Positions 8,277 to 17,736 of a stretch of 64,000 nucleotides of DNA are shown here, piece by piece. The translations under genes were made by a program, and so were the position numbers. Origin of the DNA: Comamonadaceae bacterium G21597-S1. GTDB taxonomy: Bacteria; Pseudomonadota; Gammaproteobacteria; Burkholderiales; Burkholderiaceae_C. Positions within the stretch are counted from its first letter, which is position 1. The number at the start of each line of letters is the position of its first letter. The stretch covers positions 83,955 through 147,954 of the forward strand of contig JAPWHR010000015.1 of NCBI GenBank assembly GCA_027214345.1. Reading direction: 5' to 3'. Under the pieces are notes generated by a model. It did no database searches and was not told the DNA's origin. It saw only the letters and a list, made by a program, of their open reading frames with translations.

Positions 8277-8990
8277 ATGTCCATGTCCCAACTTCCCCGT
8301 CGCCGGGTTGCTGCTGCAGTCGCCGGTGAAGGCGCGGCTCCCGCGACCAAGGAGGCGCGTGCGTCGCTCAAGGGCCAGCAGACCAAGGCCGCCATCGTCG
8401 ATGCCGCCTTGCGCCTGGCCAGTCGGCTCGGCCTGGAGGGCCTGAGCATCGGCGCCGTGGCCGAGATCATGCAGATGAGCAAGTCCGGCGTGTTCGCGCA
8501 TTTCGGCGCGCGCGAGGAGTTGCAGATCTCGGTGGTGCGCGAGCATTTCCACCGCTTCGAGCAGGAAGTCTTCATGCCGGTGCTGGCGCTGCCGCGCGGA
8601 CTGCCGCGCGTCGAGGCCTTGTTCGCGAACTGGATGAAGCGCGTGGCCTTCGAGATCGAGTCCGGCTGCATCTTCATCAGCGGCGCGGTCGCGTTCGACG
8701 ACCAGCCCGGCCCGGTGCGCGATGCGCTGGCCGAGTCGGTCAATACCTGGCTGGACGCCTACCGCCGTGCCGTGTTGCTGGCACGGGACGAAGGCCACCT
8801 GCGCGCGGACGTCGACATCGACCAGATGGTCTACGAGATCCACGGCCTGATCCTGGCGCTGCATTACGAGGCGCGTTTCCTGAAGAAGCCGGGTTCGATC
8901 GCGCGCGCCCACGCCGGTTTCGCCCATGTGTTGTCCACCTACGGCACGGCTCCGTCCGCGGCCGCCGCCGCGCCCGCGCGGGTCGGCTGA
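8277..8990 (+). CDS. TetR-family transcriptional regulator
   Basis: A 237-residue TetR-type repressor. A basic, low-complexity N-terminal tail of about 30 residues precedes the TetR_N domain. The helix-turn-helix is at about residues 56-77 (LSIGAVAEIMQMSKSGVFAHFG). The C-terminal ligand domain contains WMKRVAFEIESGCIFISGA and a block typical of regulators of fatty-acid and acyl-CoA genes. A large palindrome abuts its start, implying autoregulation. All genes from 9047 to 25240 lie downstream on the same strand and encode acyl-CoA metabolism, so it probably senses an acyl-CoA and controls at least the first of them. Two in-frame ATGs (8277, 8283) compete as start. Confidence 0.92.
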   Translation: MSMSQLPRRRVAAAVAGEGAAPATKEARASLKGQQTKAAIVDAALRLASRLGLEGLSIGAVAEIMQMSKSGVFAHFGAREELQISVVREHFHRFEQEVFMPVLALPRGLPRVEALFANWMKRVAFEIESGCIFISGAVAFDDQPGPVRDALAESVNTWLDAYRRAVLLARDEGHLRADVDIDQMVYEIHGLILALHYEARFLKKPGSIARAHAGFAHVLSTYGTAPSAAAAAPARVG

Positions 8991-9046
8991 GCGCCGCCAG
9001 GCTGTGTACCCCCATCCGATTGTTTGTTTTTCCAGGAGTTGAATCC

Positions 9047-10843
9047 ATGCCTACCTATACCCCACCCTTGCGCGACATGCAGTTCGTCATGCACGAAGTC
9101 CTCAAGGTCTGCGACGACTACCAGGCCATGCCACGCCATGCCGAGATCGACGCCGAGACCATCGACGCGGTGCTCGAGCAGGCCGGCAAGTTCGCCGCCG
9201 AGGTTGCGCTGCCGCTCAATGTCAGCGGCGATGCCGAGGGTTGCACGCTGGACCCCAAGACCCATGCGGTGACCGCGCCCAAGGGATTCAAGGATGCGTA
9301 TGCGCAGTTCGTCGCCGGCGGCTGGCCGGGCCTGAGCTGCGACACCGAGTTCGGCGGCCAGGGCCTGCCGCTGGTGGTGAACCAGTGCCTGTACGAGATG
9401 CTGAACTCCACCAACCAGGCCTGGACCATGTACCCGGGCCTGACGCACGGCGCCTACGCCGCGCTGCATTCCTACGGCACCGACGCGCAGAAGAAGACCT
9501 ACCTGCACAAGATGACCAGCGGCGAGTGGACCGGCACCATGTGCCTGACCGAGCCCCATTGCGGCACCGACCTGGGCCTGATGCGCACCAAGGCCGAGCC
9601 GCAGGCCGACGGGACCTACCGCATCACCGGCAACAAGATCTTCATCAGCGCCGGCGAACACGACCTGGCCGACAACATCGTGCACCTGGTGCTGGCGCGC
9701 ATTGCCGATGCGCCGGCCGGCATCAAGGGCGTGAGCCTGTTCATCGTGCCCAAGTTCCATGTCAACCCGGACGGCACGCTGGGTGACCGCAACGGCATCT
9801 ACTGCGGCGGCCTGGAGCACAAGATGGGCATCCACGGCAACGCGACCTGCCAGATGGTGCTCGAAGGCGCGGTCGGCACGCTGGTCGGCGAGCCGAACAA
9901 GGGCATGGCCGCGATGTTCGTGATGATGAACGCCGCGCGCCTGGGCGTGGGCAACCAGTCGCTGGGCCTGACCGAGGTTGCCTACCAGAATGCGCTGGCC
10001 TATGCCCGGGACCGGCTGCAGATGCGCTCGTTGTCGGGCCCCAAGGCCAAGGACAAGCCGGCCGACCCGATCATCGTGCACCCGGACGTGCGCAAGATGC
10101 TGCTGACCGCCCGTGCCTATGCCGAAGGCGGCCGCGCACTGGCGATCTTCTGCTCGGTGCTGCTCGAGAAGGAACATTTCCATCCGGACGAGAAGGTGCG
10201 CAAGGACAGCGGCGAAATGCTCTCGCTGCTCACGCCGGTGGTCAAGGCTTTCCTGACTGACAACGGCTGGCGCGCCACCTCCGACTGCCTGCAGGTGTTC
10301 GGCGGCCACGGCTACATCAAGGAATGGGGCATGGAGCAGTTCGTGCGTGATGCCCGCATCAACATGATCTACGAAGGCACGAACACGATCCAGAGCCTGG
10401 ACCTGCTGGGCCGCAAGATCCTGGGCAACAACGGCGCCACGCTGAAGAAGTTCGGCAAGCTGATCGCGAAACTGGTCGAGGAAGAAGGCGTCAACGAAAA
10501 GATGGCCGAGTTCATCAACCCACTCGCCTACCTGGGCGACAAGCTGACCAAGCTCACGACCGAGATCGGCTTCAAGGGTTTCCAGAATGCCGACGAGGTG
10601 GGGGCGGCCGCGGTCGACTACCTGCGCGTGGCCGGTCATCTGGTGTTCGGTTATTTCTGGGCCCGCATGGCGCAGGTCGCGTTGCGCGAGATCGCTGCGG
10701 GCAATGCCGACCCGTTCTACCAGGCCAAGCTGCAGACCGCGCGTTTCTATTTCGCCAAGCTGTTCCCCGAAACCGCGTCGCTGATGCTGACCGTGCGTTC
10801 GGGTGCCAAGGCCTTGATGGACACCGACGCGGTGTTTGCCTAG
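9047..10843 (+). CDS. Acyl-CoA dehydrogenase, long DmdC-like type
   Basis: A 598-residue flavin dehydrogenase introducing the alpha-beta double bond into an acyl-CoA. It is longer than the usual 380-400 residues because of an extra C-terminal domain, as in 3-methylmercaptopropionyl-CoA dehydrogenase (DmdC) and related long enzymes. The FAD/substrate motif MCLTEPHCGTDLG is present, and the catalytic base is the Glu443 of MIYEGTNTIQ. I chose the ATG at 9047 because AGGAG sits 8 bases before it; the open frame begins a few codons upstream. As the first enzyme gene after TetR it is the likeliest regulatory target. DmdC similarity does not prove a DMSP-related substrate. Confidence 0.92.
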   Translation: MPTYTPPLRDMQFVMHEVLKVCDDYQAMPRHAEIDAETIDAVLEQAGKFAAEVALPLNVSGDAEGCTLDPKTHAVTAPKGFKDAYAQFVAGGWPGLSCDTEFGGQGLPLVVNQCLYEMLNSTNQAWTMYPGLTHGAYAALHSYGTDAQKKTYLHKMTSGEWTGTMCLTEPHCGTDLGLMRTKAEPQADGTYRITGNKIFISAGEHDLADNIVHLVLARIADAPAGIKGVSLFIVPKFHVNPDGTLGDRNGIYCGGLEHKMGIHGNATCQMVLEGAVGTLVGEPNKGMAAMFVMMNAARLGVGNQSLGLTEVAYQNALAYARDRLQMRSLSGPKAKDKPADPIIVHPDVRKMLLTARAYAEGGRALAIFCSVLLEKEHFHPDEKVRKDSGEMLSLLTPVVKAFLTDNGWRATSDCLQVFGGHGYIKEWGMEQFVRDARINMIYEGTNTIQSLDLLGRKILGNNGATLKKFGKLIAKLVEEEGVNEKMAEFINPLAYLGDKLTKLTTEIGFKGFQNADEVGAAAVDYLRVAGHLVFGYFWARMAQVALREIAAGNADPFYQAKLQTARFYFAKLFPETASLMLTVRSGAKALMDTDAVFA

Positions 10844-10898
10844 TATTGCCGCTGCAATGCCATCCTCCCCACTTCACCACGCGATTCAGGAGACACCC

Positions 10899-11336
10899 AT
10901 GATCAAGAACATCGTCGCAACATGCGTCCTGTTGGGCGCCAGCGGCCTGGTTGCAGCCCAGATGACGCCGGTCGGCACCTGGCACACCATCGACGACGAG
11001 ACCAAGGAGGTCAAGTCCGAGGTCCAGATCGTCGACAACGGCGGCGTGCTCAGCGGCAAGGTGACCAAGCTGCTGCGCAAGGGCGCGAAGCAGGACGCGA
11101 TCTGCGACAAGTGTTCCGACGACCGCAAGGACAAGCCCGTGCTCGGACTGGAGATCATCCGCGGGGCGAAGAAGGTCGAGGGCAAGGACGTGTGGGAGGA
11201 CGGCAAGATCCTCGACCCCGAGAAGGGTGCGAACTACACGCTGCGGCTGACGCCCATCGAGGGCGGCAAGAAGCTCGAAGTGCGCGGCTCGGTGTTCGGC
11301 ATCGGCCGCACCCAGACCTGGGTTCGTACCCCGTAA
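10899..11336 (+). CDS. DUF2147-family secreted protein
   Basis: A small exported protein of 145 residues, with a signal peptide over the first 20 residues (IKNIVATCVLLGASGLVAAQ). The mature part has the DUF2147 layout: PVGTWHTIDDETKEVKSEVQI near the start, a central DxxNPD-like segment replaced here by CDKCSDDRKDKPVLGLEII, and a C-terminal RGSVFGIGRTQTWVR. AGGAGA precedes the ATG at 10899. DUF2147 proteins are small beta-rich periplasmic proteins of unknown function that often sit among fatty-acid genes. The pair CDKC is a possible metal or disulfide site. Confidence 0.85.
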   Translation: MIKNIVATCVLLGASGLVAAQMTPVGTWHTIDDETKEVKSEVQIVDNGGVLSGKVTKLLRKGAKQDAICDKCSDDRKDKPVLGLEIIRGAKKVEGKDVWEDGKILDPEKGANYTLRLTPIEGGKKLEVRGSVFGIGRTQTWVRTP

Positions 11337-11413
11337 CACGACCCGCCCATCCCGGCCGGACCGGTTCCGGCTCCCCGCACGCCCTGGCGTGCCAACCGAG
11401 AGTCATTTCATCC

Positions 11414-13825
11414 ATGTCCCGATTCCAAGTCAAACAAGTCGCCGTGCTCGGTGCCGGCGTGATGGGCGCGCAGATCGCTGCGCACCTGGTCAATGTGCGG
11501 GTGCCGGTCATCCTGTTCGATCTGCCGGCCAAGGAAGGGCCGAAGAACGGCATCGTGTCCAAGGCCGTAGAGGGCCTGAAGAAGCTCAAGCCGGCCCCGC
11601 TGGGCCTGGCCCAGGAGGCCGCACTGATCCGCCAGGCCAACTACGAGGAGCACATGGACCTGCTGCAGGAATGCGACCTGGTGATCGAGGCGATCGCCGA
11701 ACGCATGGACTGGAAACTCGACCTGTACCGCAAGATCGCGCCGCACCTGGCGCCCTCGGCCATCGTCGCCTCCAATACCTCGGGCCTGTCGATCACCAGA
11801 CTCAGCGAAGCGCTGCCCGAAGCCATCAAGCCGCGTTTCTGCGGCATCCATTTCTTCAACCCGCCGCGCTACATGGCACTGGTCGAACTCATCAACACGC
11901 CGACCACCGAGCCGCAGGTGCTCGACCACCTGGAGGCCTTTGTCACGAGCAGCCTGGGCAAGGGCGTGGTGCGCGCGCACGACACGCCCAACTTCATCGC
12001 CAACCGCATCGGCATCGCCGGCATGCTGGCGACGATGCACCAGGCCCGCGCCTTCGGGCTGAGTTATGACGTCGTCGACGACCTGACCGGCAAGAAACTC
12101 GGCCGCGCCAGCTCGGGCACCTTCCGCACCGCCGACGTCGTGGGCCTGGACACGATGGCCCACGTGATCAAGACGCTGCAGGACAACCTGAGTGCCGAGA
12201 CCGATCCGTTCTACGACAGCTTCGCCACGCCGCCGGTGCTGGCCAGGCTGCTGGAGATGGGGCATCTGGGCCAGAAATCCGGCGCCGGTTTCTACAAGAA
12301 GGTCGGGCGCGACATCCTGCGTTACGACGACTCGGCGGCCGAGGGCAAGGGCGACTACGTGCCCGCCGGCGCCAAGGCCGACGAGGTCGTGTCCCGCATG
12401 CTCAAGAAGCCGGCTGGCGAACGCCTCAAATTGTTGCGCGAGGCCGAAGGCGCCGAGCCGCGTTTCCTGTGGGCCATCCTGCGTGACCAGTTCCACTATG
12501 CGGCCGTGCATCTGCACACCGTGGCGGAGACCGCGCGCGACATCGACCTGGCGATGCGCTGGGGCTTCGGGCTCAAGCAGGGTCCGTTCGAGTTGTGGCA
12601 GGAGGCCGGCTGGCTGGAGGTGGCCACGATGATCCAGCAGGACATCGATGCCGGCATGGCGCTGGGCAAGGCGCCGCTGCCCGCGTGGGTGTTCAAGGGC
12701 CCGGTGGCCGAGGCCGGCGGCGTGCACACGCCCAAGGGTTCGTGGAGCGCGTCGGCGGGCAAGTTCGTACCGCGCCACGAACTGACGGTCTACCAGCGCC
12801 AGCACTTCCGCGAGGACGTGCGCGGCGCCAACGCGCCGAGCGCGGCGACCGCCGGCACCACGGTCTACGAGGACGACGCGATCCGTCTGTGGACGCTGGA
12901 GGCGCCGGTGCTGATCGCCAGCATCAAGACCAAGATGCATGCGATAAGCCCGGACGTGGCCGAAGGCCTGGTACGCGCGGTCGACCTGGCCGAGGCCTCC
13001 TACGAAGGCCTGGTGATCTGGTCCAACGACGAGATGTTCTCGGTCGGTGCCGACCTGCAGGCGATGCTGCCGGCCTTCATGGTCGCCGGCGTGTCCGCGA
13101 TCGACGGTGCCGAACACGAGCTGCAGAAGGCGATGTTGCGGCTGCGGTATGCCAGCGTGCCGACGGTGTCGGCGATCCGCGGCATGGCGCTGGGTGGTGG
13201 CTGCGAGATGGCGGTGTACAGCGCCAGGCGGGTCGCCGCGATGGAGAGTTACATCGGCCTGGTCGAGGTCGGTGTCGGCCTGGTGCCCGGCGCCGGCGGC
13301 CTGACCTATATCGCGCGCCGCGCCGCCGAGAACGCCGCGGCCTCGACCAACAAGGACCTGCTGCCGTTCCTGACCGAGGCGTTCACCGCCGCGGCCATGG
13401 CCAAGGTCGGCACCAGCGCGCTGGAGTCGCGCCAGCTCGGTTACCTGCTGGAGAGCGACCTGATCGTGCCGCACAAGGACGAACTGCTGTTCGTCGCCAC
13501 GGCGCAGGCGCGTGCGATGTTCCAGTCCGGCTACCGGCCGCCGCTGCGCCGGACCTTCCCGGTGGCCGGGCGCAACGGCATCGCGACCATCAAGGGTTCG
13601 CTGGTCAACATGCGCGACGGCGGCTTCATCAGCGCGCACGACTTCCACATCGCCAGCCAGATCGCCTATGTCGTCTGTGGCGGCGACGTCGATGCCGGCA
13701 CGCTGGTGACCGAGGAATACCTGATGACACTCGAGCGCGAGGTGTTCTGCGCGCTTGTCACCAACGCCAAGACCCAGGAGCGCATCATGGGCATGATGTC
13801 CACCGGCAAGCCGGTGCGTAATTAG
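11414..13825 (+). CDS. 3-hydroxyacyl-CoA dehydrogenase / enoyl-CoA hydratase fusion, FadN-type order
   Basis: An 803-residue bifunctional beta-oxidation enzyme. The N-terminal half is the NAD-dependent 3-hydroxyacyl-CoA dehydrogenase (VLGAGVMG at residues 11-18, NTSGLSI, the catalytic-region HFFNPPRYMALVE). The C-terminal part is a crotonase fold (GADLQAMLP, ALGGGCEMAVYS). This order, dehydrogenase first, is that of Bacillus FadN and many betaproteobacterial homologues, and the reverse of E. coli FadB. The thiolase that would complete the cycle follows after the repeat region. The stop codon TAG is the first sequence of a repeated element (13825 onward). Confidence 0.93.
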   Translation: MSRFQVKQVAVLGAGVMGAQIAAHLVNVRVPVILFDLPAKEGPKNGIVSKAVEGLKKLKPAPLGLAQEAALIRQANYEEHMDLLQECDLVIEAIAERMDWKLDLYRKIAPHLAPSAIVASNTSGLSITRLSEALPEAIKPRFCGIHFFNPPRYMALVELINTPTTEPQVLDHLEAFVTSSLGKGVVRAHDTPNFIANRIGIAGMLATMHQARAFGLSYDVVDDLTGKKLGRASSGTFRTADVVGLDTMAHVIKTLQDNLSAETDPFYDSFATPPVLARLLEMGHLGQKSGAGFYKKVGRDILRYDDSAAEGKGDYVPAGAKADEVVSRMLKKPAGERLKLLREAEGAEPRFLWAILRDQFHYAAVHLHTVAETARDIDLAMRWGFGLKQGPFELWQEAGWLEVATMIQQDIDAGMALGKAPLPAWVFKGPVAEAGGVHTPKGSWSASAGKFVPRHELTVYQRQHFREDVRGANAPSAATAGTTVYEDDAIRLWTLEAPVLIASIKTKMHAISPDVAEGLVRAVDLAEASYEGLVIWSNDEMFSVGADLQAMLPAFMVAGVSAIDGAEHELQKAMLRLRYASVPTVSAIRGMALGGGCEMAVYSARRVAAMESYIGLVEVGVGLVPGAGGLTYIARRAAENAAASTNKDLLPFLTEAFTAAAMAKVGTSALESRQLGYLLESDLIVPHKDELLFVATAQARAMFQSGYRPPLRRTFPVAGRNGIATIKGSLVNMRDGGFISAHDFHIASQIAYVVCGGDVDAGTLVTEEYLMTLEREVFCALVTNAKTQERIMGMMSTGKPVRN

Positions 13826-14156
13826 GATGAAGGACGCCCCCCGTCTGTCCGGCTTCACTTCGTGTAAGCCGGCCGAACCCCCCACTGGGGGGCGGGCCGG
13901 CCGCTTCGGAGCGGCCGTGCGCGGCGGCCTCTGGATGAAGGACGCCCCCCGTCTGTCCGGCTTCACTTCGTGTAAGCCGGCCGAGTCGTGGCGCTGCCAG
14001 AGGCAGGCGCCCCTTCGGCCCGTCCAGGCCTGCGCAGGCAGGCTTGGAGCCGCGGGCCTCAGCCCCACTGGGGGGCGCCCCCTACGGCCTGGCAGAGCCA
14101 GTTCCGTGGGGGACCCCACTTGCCTGCTGCGCGGTCGCTTGACCTTTCATGCGTCG
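13825..14156 (+). repeat. Intergenic repeat family A, copy 1, with internal 52-bp duplication
   Basis: This fills most of the 376-base gap between the fusion enzyme and the thiolase; I see no gene in it. A 52-base segment at 13825-13876 recurs identically at 13933-13984. The element contains stacked hairpins: CCCCCC-ACT-GGGGGG at 13878-13892 inside CCGGCC (13869) and GGCCGG (13895). Relatives lie at 30421-30580 and 40721-40860 on the other strand. All begin at the stop codon of the upstream gene. The short frame starting MKDAPRLSGFT is preserved between copies, but DNA-level conservation explains this and I do not call it a gene. Confidence 0.85.
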
Positions 14157-14201
14157 CGGGGCGCACCGCGCGCGATGCACAAACTGAAGAGAGACTGAAC
14201 C

Positions 14202-15398
14202 ATGAAACAAATCCAGGACGCCTACATTGTTGCCGCCACCCGTACCCCGATCGGGCGTTCGCACCGCGGTTCTTTCCGCAACACCCGCCCCGATGACCTG
14301 CTGGTCAAGGCCATCCAGGGCGCGCTGGCGCAGGTGCCGACGCTGGACCCGCAGGCCATCGAGGACCTGATCTGCGGTTGCGCGATTCCCGAAGGCCCGC
14401 AGGGCCTGAACGTGGCGCGTATCGGCGCGGTGCTGGCCGGCCTGCCCAACAGCGTGGGCGGCATCACCGTGAACCGTTTCTGCGCCTCGGGCATCAGCGC
14501 GATCCAGATGGCGGCCGACCGCATTCGCGTCGGCGAGGCTGACGTGATGCTGGCCGCGGGCACCGAGAGCATGAGCATGGTGCCGATGATGGGCAACTCG
14601 CCGTCCCTGTCGCCGGCCATGTTCGACCACGACGAGAACATCGGCATTGCCTACGGCATGGGCCTGACGGCCGAGAAGGTCGCCAGCCAGTGGAAGGTCT
14701 CGCGCCAGGCGCAGGACGCGTTTGCACTCGAGTCGCACCAGCGCGCCGTCGCGGCGATGAAGGCCGGCCACTTTGCCGACGAGATCACGCCGGTGGAAGT
14801 GTTCGACCGCACGCCCGACCTGGATACCGGCAAGGTGAACGTCACTTCGCGCACGGTTGCGCTGGACGAAGGCGCGCGGCCCGACACCTCGCTTGAAGGT
14901 CTGGCCAAGCTGCGCGCGGTGTTCGCCGCCCGCGGCTCGGTCACCGCCGGCAACAGCTCGCAGACCTCGGACGGCGCTGGTGCGTTGATCCTGGTCAGCG
15001 AAAAAGCGCTGAAACAATTCGGCCTCACGCCCCTGGCGCGTTTCGTCAGTTTCGCCAGCAAGGGCGTGCCGCCGCACATCATGGGCATCGGCCCGATCGA
15101 GGCGATTCCGGCGGCGCTGCGCAGCGCCGGGCTGAAGCAGGACGACATGGACTGGATCGAGCTCAACGAGGCCTTTGCCGCACAGTCGCTGGCCGTGATC
15201 AACACGCTGGGCCTGGATCCGGCCAAGGTCAATCCGATGGGCGGTGCCATCGCGCTGGGCCATCCGCTGGGGGCTACCGGTGCGATCCGCGCGGCCACCG
15301 TGATCCATGCGTTGCGCCGCAACCATCAGCGTTACGGCATGGTCACGATGTGCGTGGGCATGGGGCAGGGCGCCGCCGGCATCTTCGAGCGCGTCTGA
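14202..15398 (+). CDS. Acetyl-CoA C-acyltransferase (thiolase), FadA-like
   Basis: A 398-residue thiolase performing the thiolytic cleavage that ends each beta-oxidation round. The catalytic triad is visible: nucleophile Cys94 in NRFCASG, His354 in ALGHPLGATG, and Cys384 in CVGMGQGAAG. The conserved LNEAFAAQ is also present. It completes a set with the upstream acyl-CoA dehydrogenase and the hydratase/dehydrogenase fusion, the equivalent of the Bacillus fadN-fadA-fadE grouping. Chain-length preference cannot be read from sequence. Confidence 0.94.
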   Translation: MKQIQDAYIVAATRTPIGRSHRGSFRNTRPDDLLVKAIQGALAQVPTLDPQAIEDLICGCAIPEGPQGLNVARIGAVLAGLPNSVGGITVNRFCASGISAIQMAADRIRVGEADVMLAAGTESMSMVPMMGNSPSLSPAMFDHDENIGIAYGMGLTAEKVASQWKVSRQAQDAFALESHQRAVAAMKAGHFADEITPVEVFDRTPDLDTGKVNVTSRTVALDEGARPDTSLEGLAKLRAVFAARGSVTAGNSSQTSDGAGALILVSEKALKQFGLTPLARFVSFASKGVPPHIMGIGPIEAIPAALRSAGLKQDDMDWIELNEAFAAQSLAVINTLGLDPAKVNPMGGAIALGHPLGATGAIRAATVIHALRRNHQRYGMVTMCVGMGQGAAGIFERV

Positions 15399-15414
15399 GG
15401 CCCGCGGCGTGGCG

Positions 15415-16260
15415 ATGGATGCGAACGCCCATGTGTTCGACCAGGCGATCGCGCTGACCGCCCTCGGCGACGACCGGTTCGAGGGACATACCAGCGACGC
15501 CTACTGGAACATGGTCGGGCCGTTCGGCGGCATCACGGCGGCCACCGCGCTCCACGCGGTGCTGCAGCATCCGGCCCTGCTCGGGCAGCCGGTGGCGCTG
15601 ACGGTCAACTATGCCGCGGCGCTGGCCCGGGGGCGCTTCGTCGTCGTGGCCCGGGCGGCGCGCACCAACCGCTCGACCCAGCACTGGAGCCTCGAGATCT
15701 GGCAGGACGATGCCGACGGCTTGCCCGCCGTGGTGCTGACCGGCAGCGTCGTGACCGCTGTTCGGCGCGAGACCTGGGGCATCAACGACACGCCGATGCC
15801 GGCGGTATCGGCTCCCGACGCGGTACAGGGCCCGCCGTGGATCGCGCCGGTCGAATGGATCCGACGTTACGAGGTGGTGCAACTCGACGGTGCCTTGCCG
15901 CAGCACTGGGACGGCGCCGTGTCCGCCGCCGATGCCGCGCAGGCCAGCCTGAGCCGGTTATGGATGCGCGACGCACCGCCGCGCCCGATCGACCATTGCG
16001 CGCTGACTGCGCTGGCCGACGTGTTCTATCCGCGCATCTTCCTGCGCCGGCGCCGGCGCGTGCCGGCGGGCACGGTGTCGATGACGGTGTATTTCCATGC
16101 GGACGCCGCCACCCTGCGTGCGACTGCGGACGGCCACGTGCTGGGCCAGGCGCGCGCCCACGGCTTCGGTGCCGGCTTCCACGACCAGAGTGCCTGGTTG
16201 TGGAACGCGGCCGGCCAGTTGCTCGCGACCAGCGTGCAAGTGGTCTACTACAAGGAGTGA
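15415..16260 (+). CDS. TesB-like acyl-CoA thioesterase family protein
   Basis: A 281-residue protein with the double hot-dog arrangement of the TesB/4HBT_3 family. The first hot-dog holds FEGHTSDAYWNMVGPFGGITAA, the second VSMTVYFHAD and the late GFGAGFHDQSAWLWNAAGQLLATS. Such proteins hydrolyse acyl-CoAs to free acids and CoA, which in a catabolic operon may recycle CoA or clear dead-end intermediates. It starts 16 bases after the thiolase stop. GTG at 15409 is an alternative start, and neither start has a clear ribosome-binding site. The catalytic residues are not obvious to me. Confidence 0.8.
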   Translation: MDANAHVFDQAIALTALGDDRFEGHTSDAYWNMVGPFGGITAATALHAVLQHPALLGQPVALTVNYAAALARGRFVVVARAARTNRSTQHWSLEIWQDDADGLPAVVLTGSVVTAVRRETWGINDTPMPAVSAPDAVQGPPWIAPVEWIRRYEVVQLDGALPQHWDGAVSAADAAQASLSRLWMRDAPPRPIDHCALTALADVFYPRIFLRRRRRVPAGTVSMTVYFHADAATLRATADGHVLGQARAHGFGAGFHDQSAWLWNAAGQLLATSVQVVYYKE

Positions 16261-16319
16261 GCGGCATCGCCGGCGCACCGGATGCGTGTCGATGAACCGA
16301 TGAACCAAAGGACGGAGCC

Positions 16320-17075
16320 ATGACGACGACGCAGACAGGCAAGACGGGAGTGGCGCTGGTGATCGGCGCCGGTGACGCCACGGGGGGCGCCATCGCGCGG
16401 CGTTTCGCGCGCGCAGGAATGGTGGCCTGCGTGACACGGCGCAACGCCGACAAGCTCGAACCCCTGCTGGCGCAGATCCGCGCCGAGGGCGGCATCGCCC
16501 ATGGTTTCGGCTCCGACGCGCGCGACGAGGACGCGGTGGTCGCGTTGGTCGAGCAGATCGAGACCACGATCGGCCCGATCGAGGTGCTGGTGTTCAACAT
16601 CGGCGCCAATGCGCCGAGCTCCATCCTGCAGGAGACGACGCGGCGCTACACCAAGATCTGGGAGATGGCCTGCCTGGCCGGTTTCCTGACCGGCCGCGAG
16701 GTGGCCCGGCGCATGGTGGCGCGTGCCGGCGAGGGGCCCAAGGGCAGCATCATCTTCACCGGCGCGACGGCGTCGGTGCGCGGTTCGGCCCGGTTCGCCG
16801 CGTTCGCCGGCGCCAAGCACGCGCTGCGCGCGCTGGCCCAGAGCATGGCGCGCGAACTCGGCCCACTGGGCATCCATGTCGCGCATGTCATCATCGACGG
16901 GGCCATCGACACCGCCTTCATCCGCGACAATTTCCCGGAGCGGTACGCGCTCAAGGACCATGACGGCATACTGAACCCGGACCATATCGCCGACCAGTAC
17001 TGGATGCTGCACCGGCAGCCGCGCGATGCCTGGACCCACGAACTCGACCTGCGGCCGTGGATCGAGAAATTCTGA
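16320..17075 (+). CDS. Divergent SDR-family protein with Phe in place of the catalytic Tyr
   Basis: A 251-residue Rossmann-fold SDR relative. The cofactor loop is GAGDATGG rather than TGxxxGxG, the NNAG block reads NIGA, and the active-site pair is F162-AGA-K166 where classical members have Tyr-x3-Lys. Such FAGAK variants recur in one SDR subgroup, so this is more likely a family trait than decay, but normal Tyr-based acid/base chemistry seems lost. It may bind NAD(P) and perform a different reaction or a regulatory role. It lies in the same run as the thioesterase and isomerase genes; the 59-base gap upstream is unremarkable. Confidence 0.85.
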   Translation: MTTTQTGKTGVALVIGAGDATGGAIARRFARAGMVACVTRRNADKLEPLLAQIRAEGGIAHGFGSDARDEDAVVALVEQIETTIGPIEVLVFNIGANAPSSILQETTRRYTKIWEMACLAGFLTGREVARRMVARAGEGPKGSIIFTGATASVRGSARFAAFAGAKHALRALAQSMARELGPLGIHVAHVIIDGAIDTAFIRDNFPERYALKDHDGILNPDHIADQYWMLHRQPRDAWTHELDLRPWIEKF

Positions 17076-17117
17076 ACCCTGGCCCACACCAACCCACGTC
17101 CCCGAAAGGAACCCACC

Positions 17118-17714
17118 ATGTCACGATCCGTCGATTTCCTGTTCGACTACGGCAGCCCGGCTGCCTACCTGGCCTGGACCCAGCTCGGCAAGCTGGCGGC
17201 CGACACCGGAGCCACGGTGGTCATGAAGCCCATGCTGCTGGGCGGCGTGTTCCAGGCCACTGGCAACCGGGCGCCGATCACGGTGCCGGCCAAGGGCAGC
17301 TACCTGTTCAAGGACCTGAACCGTTATGCCAGGGCCTATGGCGTGCCGCTGGCCATGAACCCGCATTTCCCGATCAACACCATCACGCTGATGCGCATCG
17401 ATGTCGCGCTGAGCCTGGCCGGCGACACGCGGCTCGATGCCTACCGCACCGCGGTGTTCAATGGCGTCTGGGCCGAGCAGAAGAACATGGGGGACCCGGC
17501 CATCGTGGCCGCAGTGCTGGCGCCCGCCGGATTCGAAGCCGATGAACTGCTCGAGATGGCGTCCGACCCCCAGGTCAAGGAGACCCTCAAGACCTGGACC
17601 CAGGAGGCGGTGGACCGTGGCGTGTTCGGCGCGCCGACCTTTTTTGTCGACGGCGAGATGTTCTGGGGCCAGGACCGGCTCGATTTCGTGCGCAGCGCCT
17701 TGAAAAACGAATGA
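17118..17714 (+). CDS. 2-hydroxychromene-2-carboxylate isomerase family protein (DsbA/GST-kappa fold)
   Basis: A 198-residue thioredoxin-like protein. It opens with SVDFLFDYGSPAAYLAW, where Ser13 takes the position that binds the glutathione thiol in HCCA isomerases and GST kappa. It ends with FGAPTFFVDGEMFWGQDRLDFV, the cis-Pro-containing signature. The best-known members isomerise 2-hydroxychromene-2-carboxylate in naphthalene degradation using glutathione. In acyl-CoA operons the true reaction is unknown, and no other naphthalene gene is present. AAAGGA precedes the ATG and the next gene follows after 22 bases. Confidence 0.9.
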   Translation: MSRSVDFLFDYGSPAAYLAWTQLGKLAADTGATVVMKPMLLGGVFQATGNRAPITVPAKGSYLFKDLNRYARAYGVPLAMNPHFPINTITLMRIDVALSLAGDTRLDAYRTAVFNGVWAEQKNMGDPAIVAAVLAPAGFEADELLEMASDPQVKETLKTWTQEAVDRGVFGAPTFFVDGEMFWGQDRLDFVRSALKNE

Positions 17715-17736
17715 CAACGACCGAGAAAGCACACCG

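Noticed and set aside
13827-14198. 123-codon frame MKDAPRLSGFT... in repeat A
   Set aside because: The frame recurs because the repeat itself is conserved at DNA level; the copies differ by insertions and there is no ribosome-binding site.
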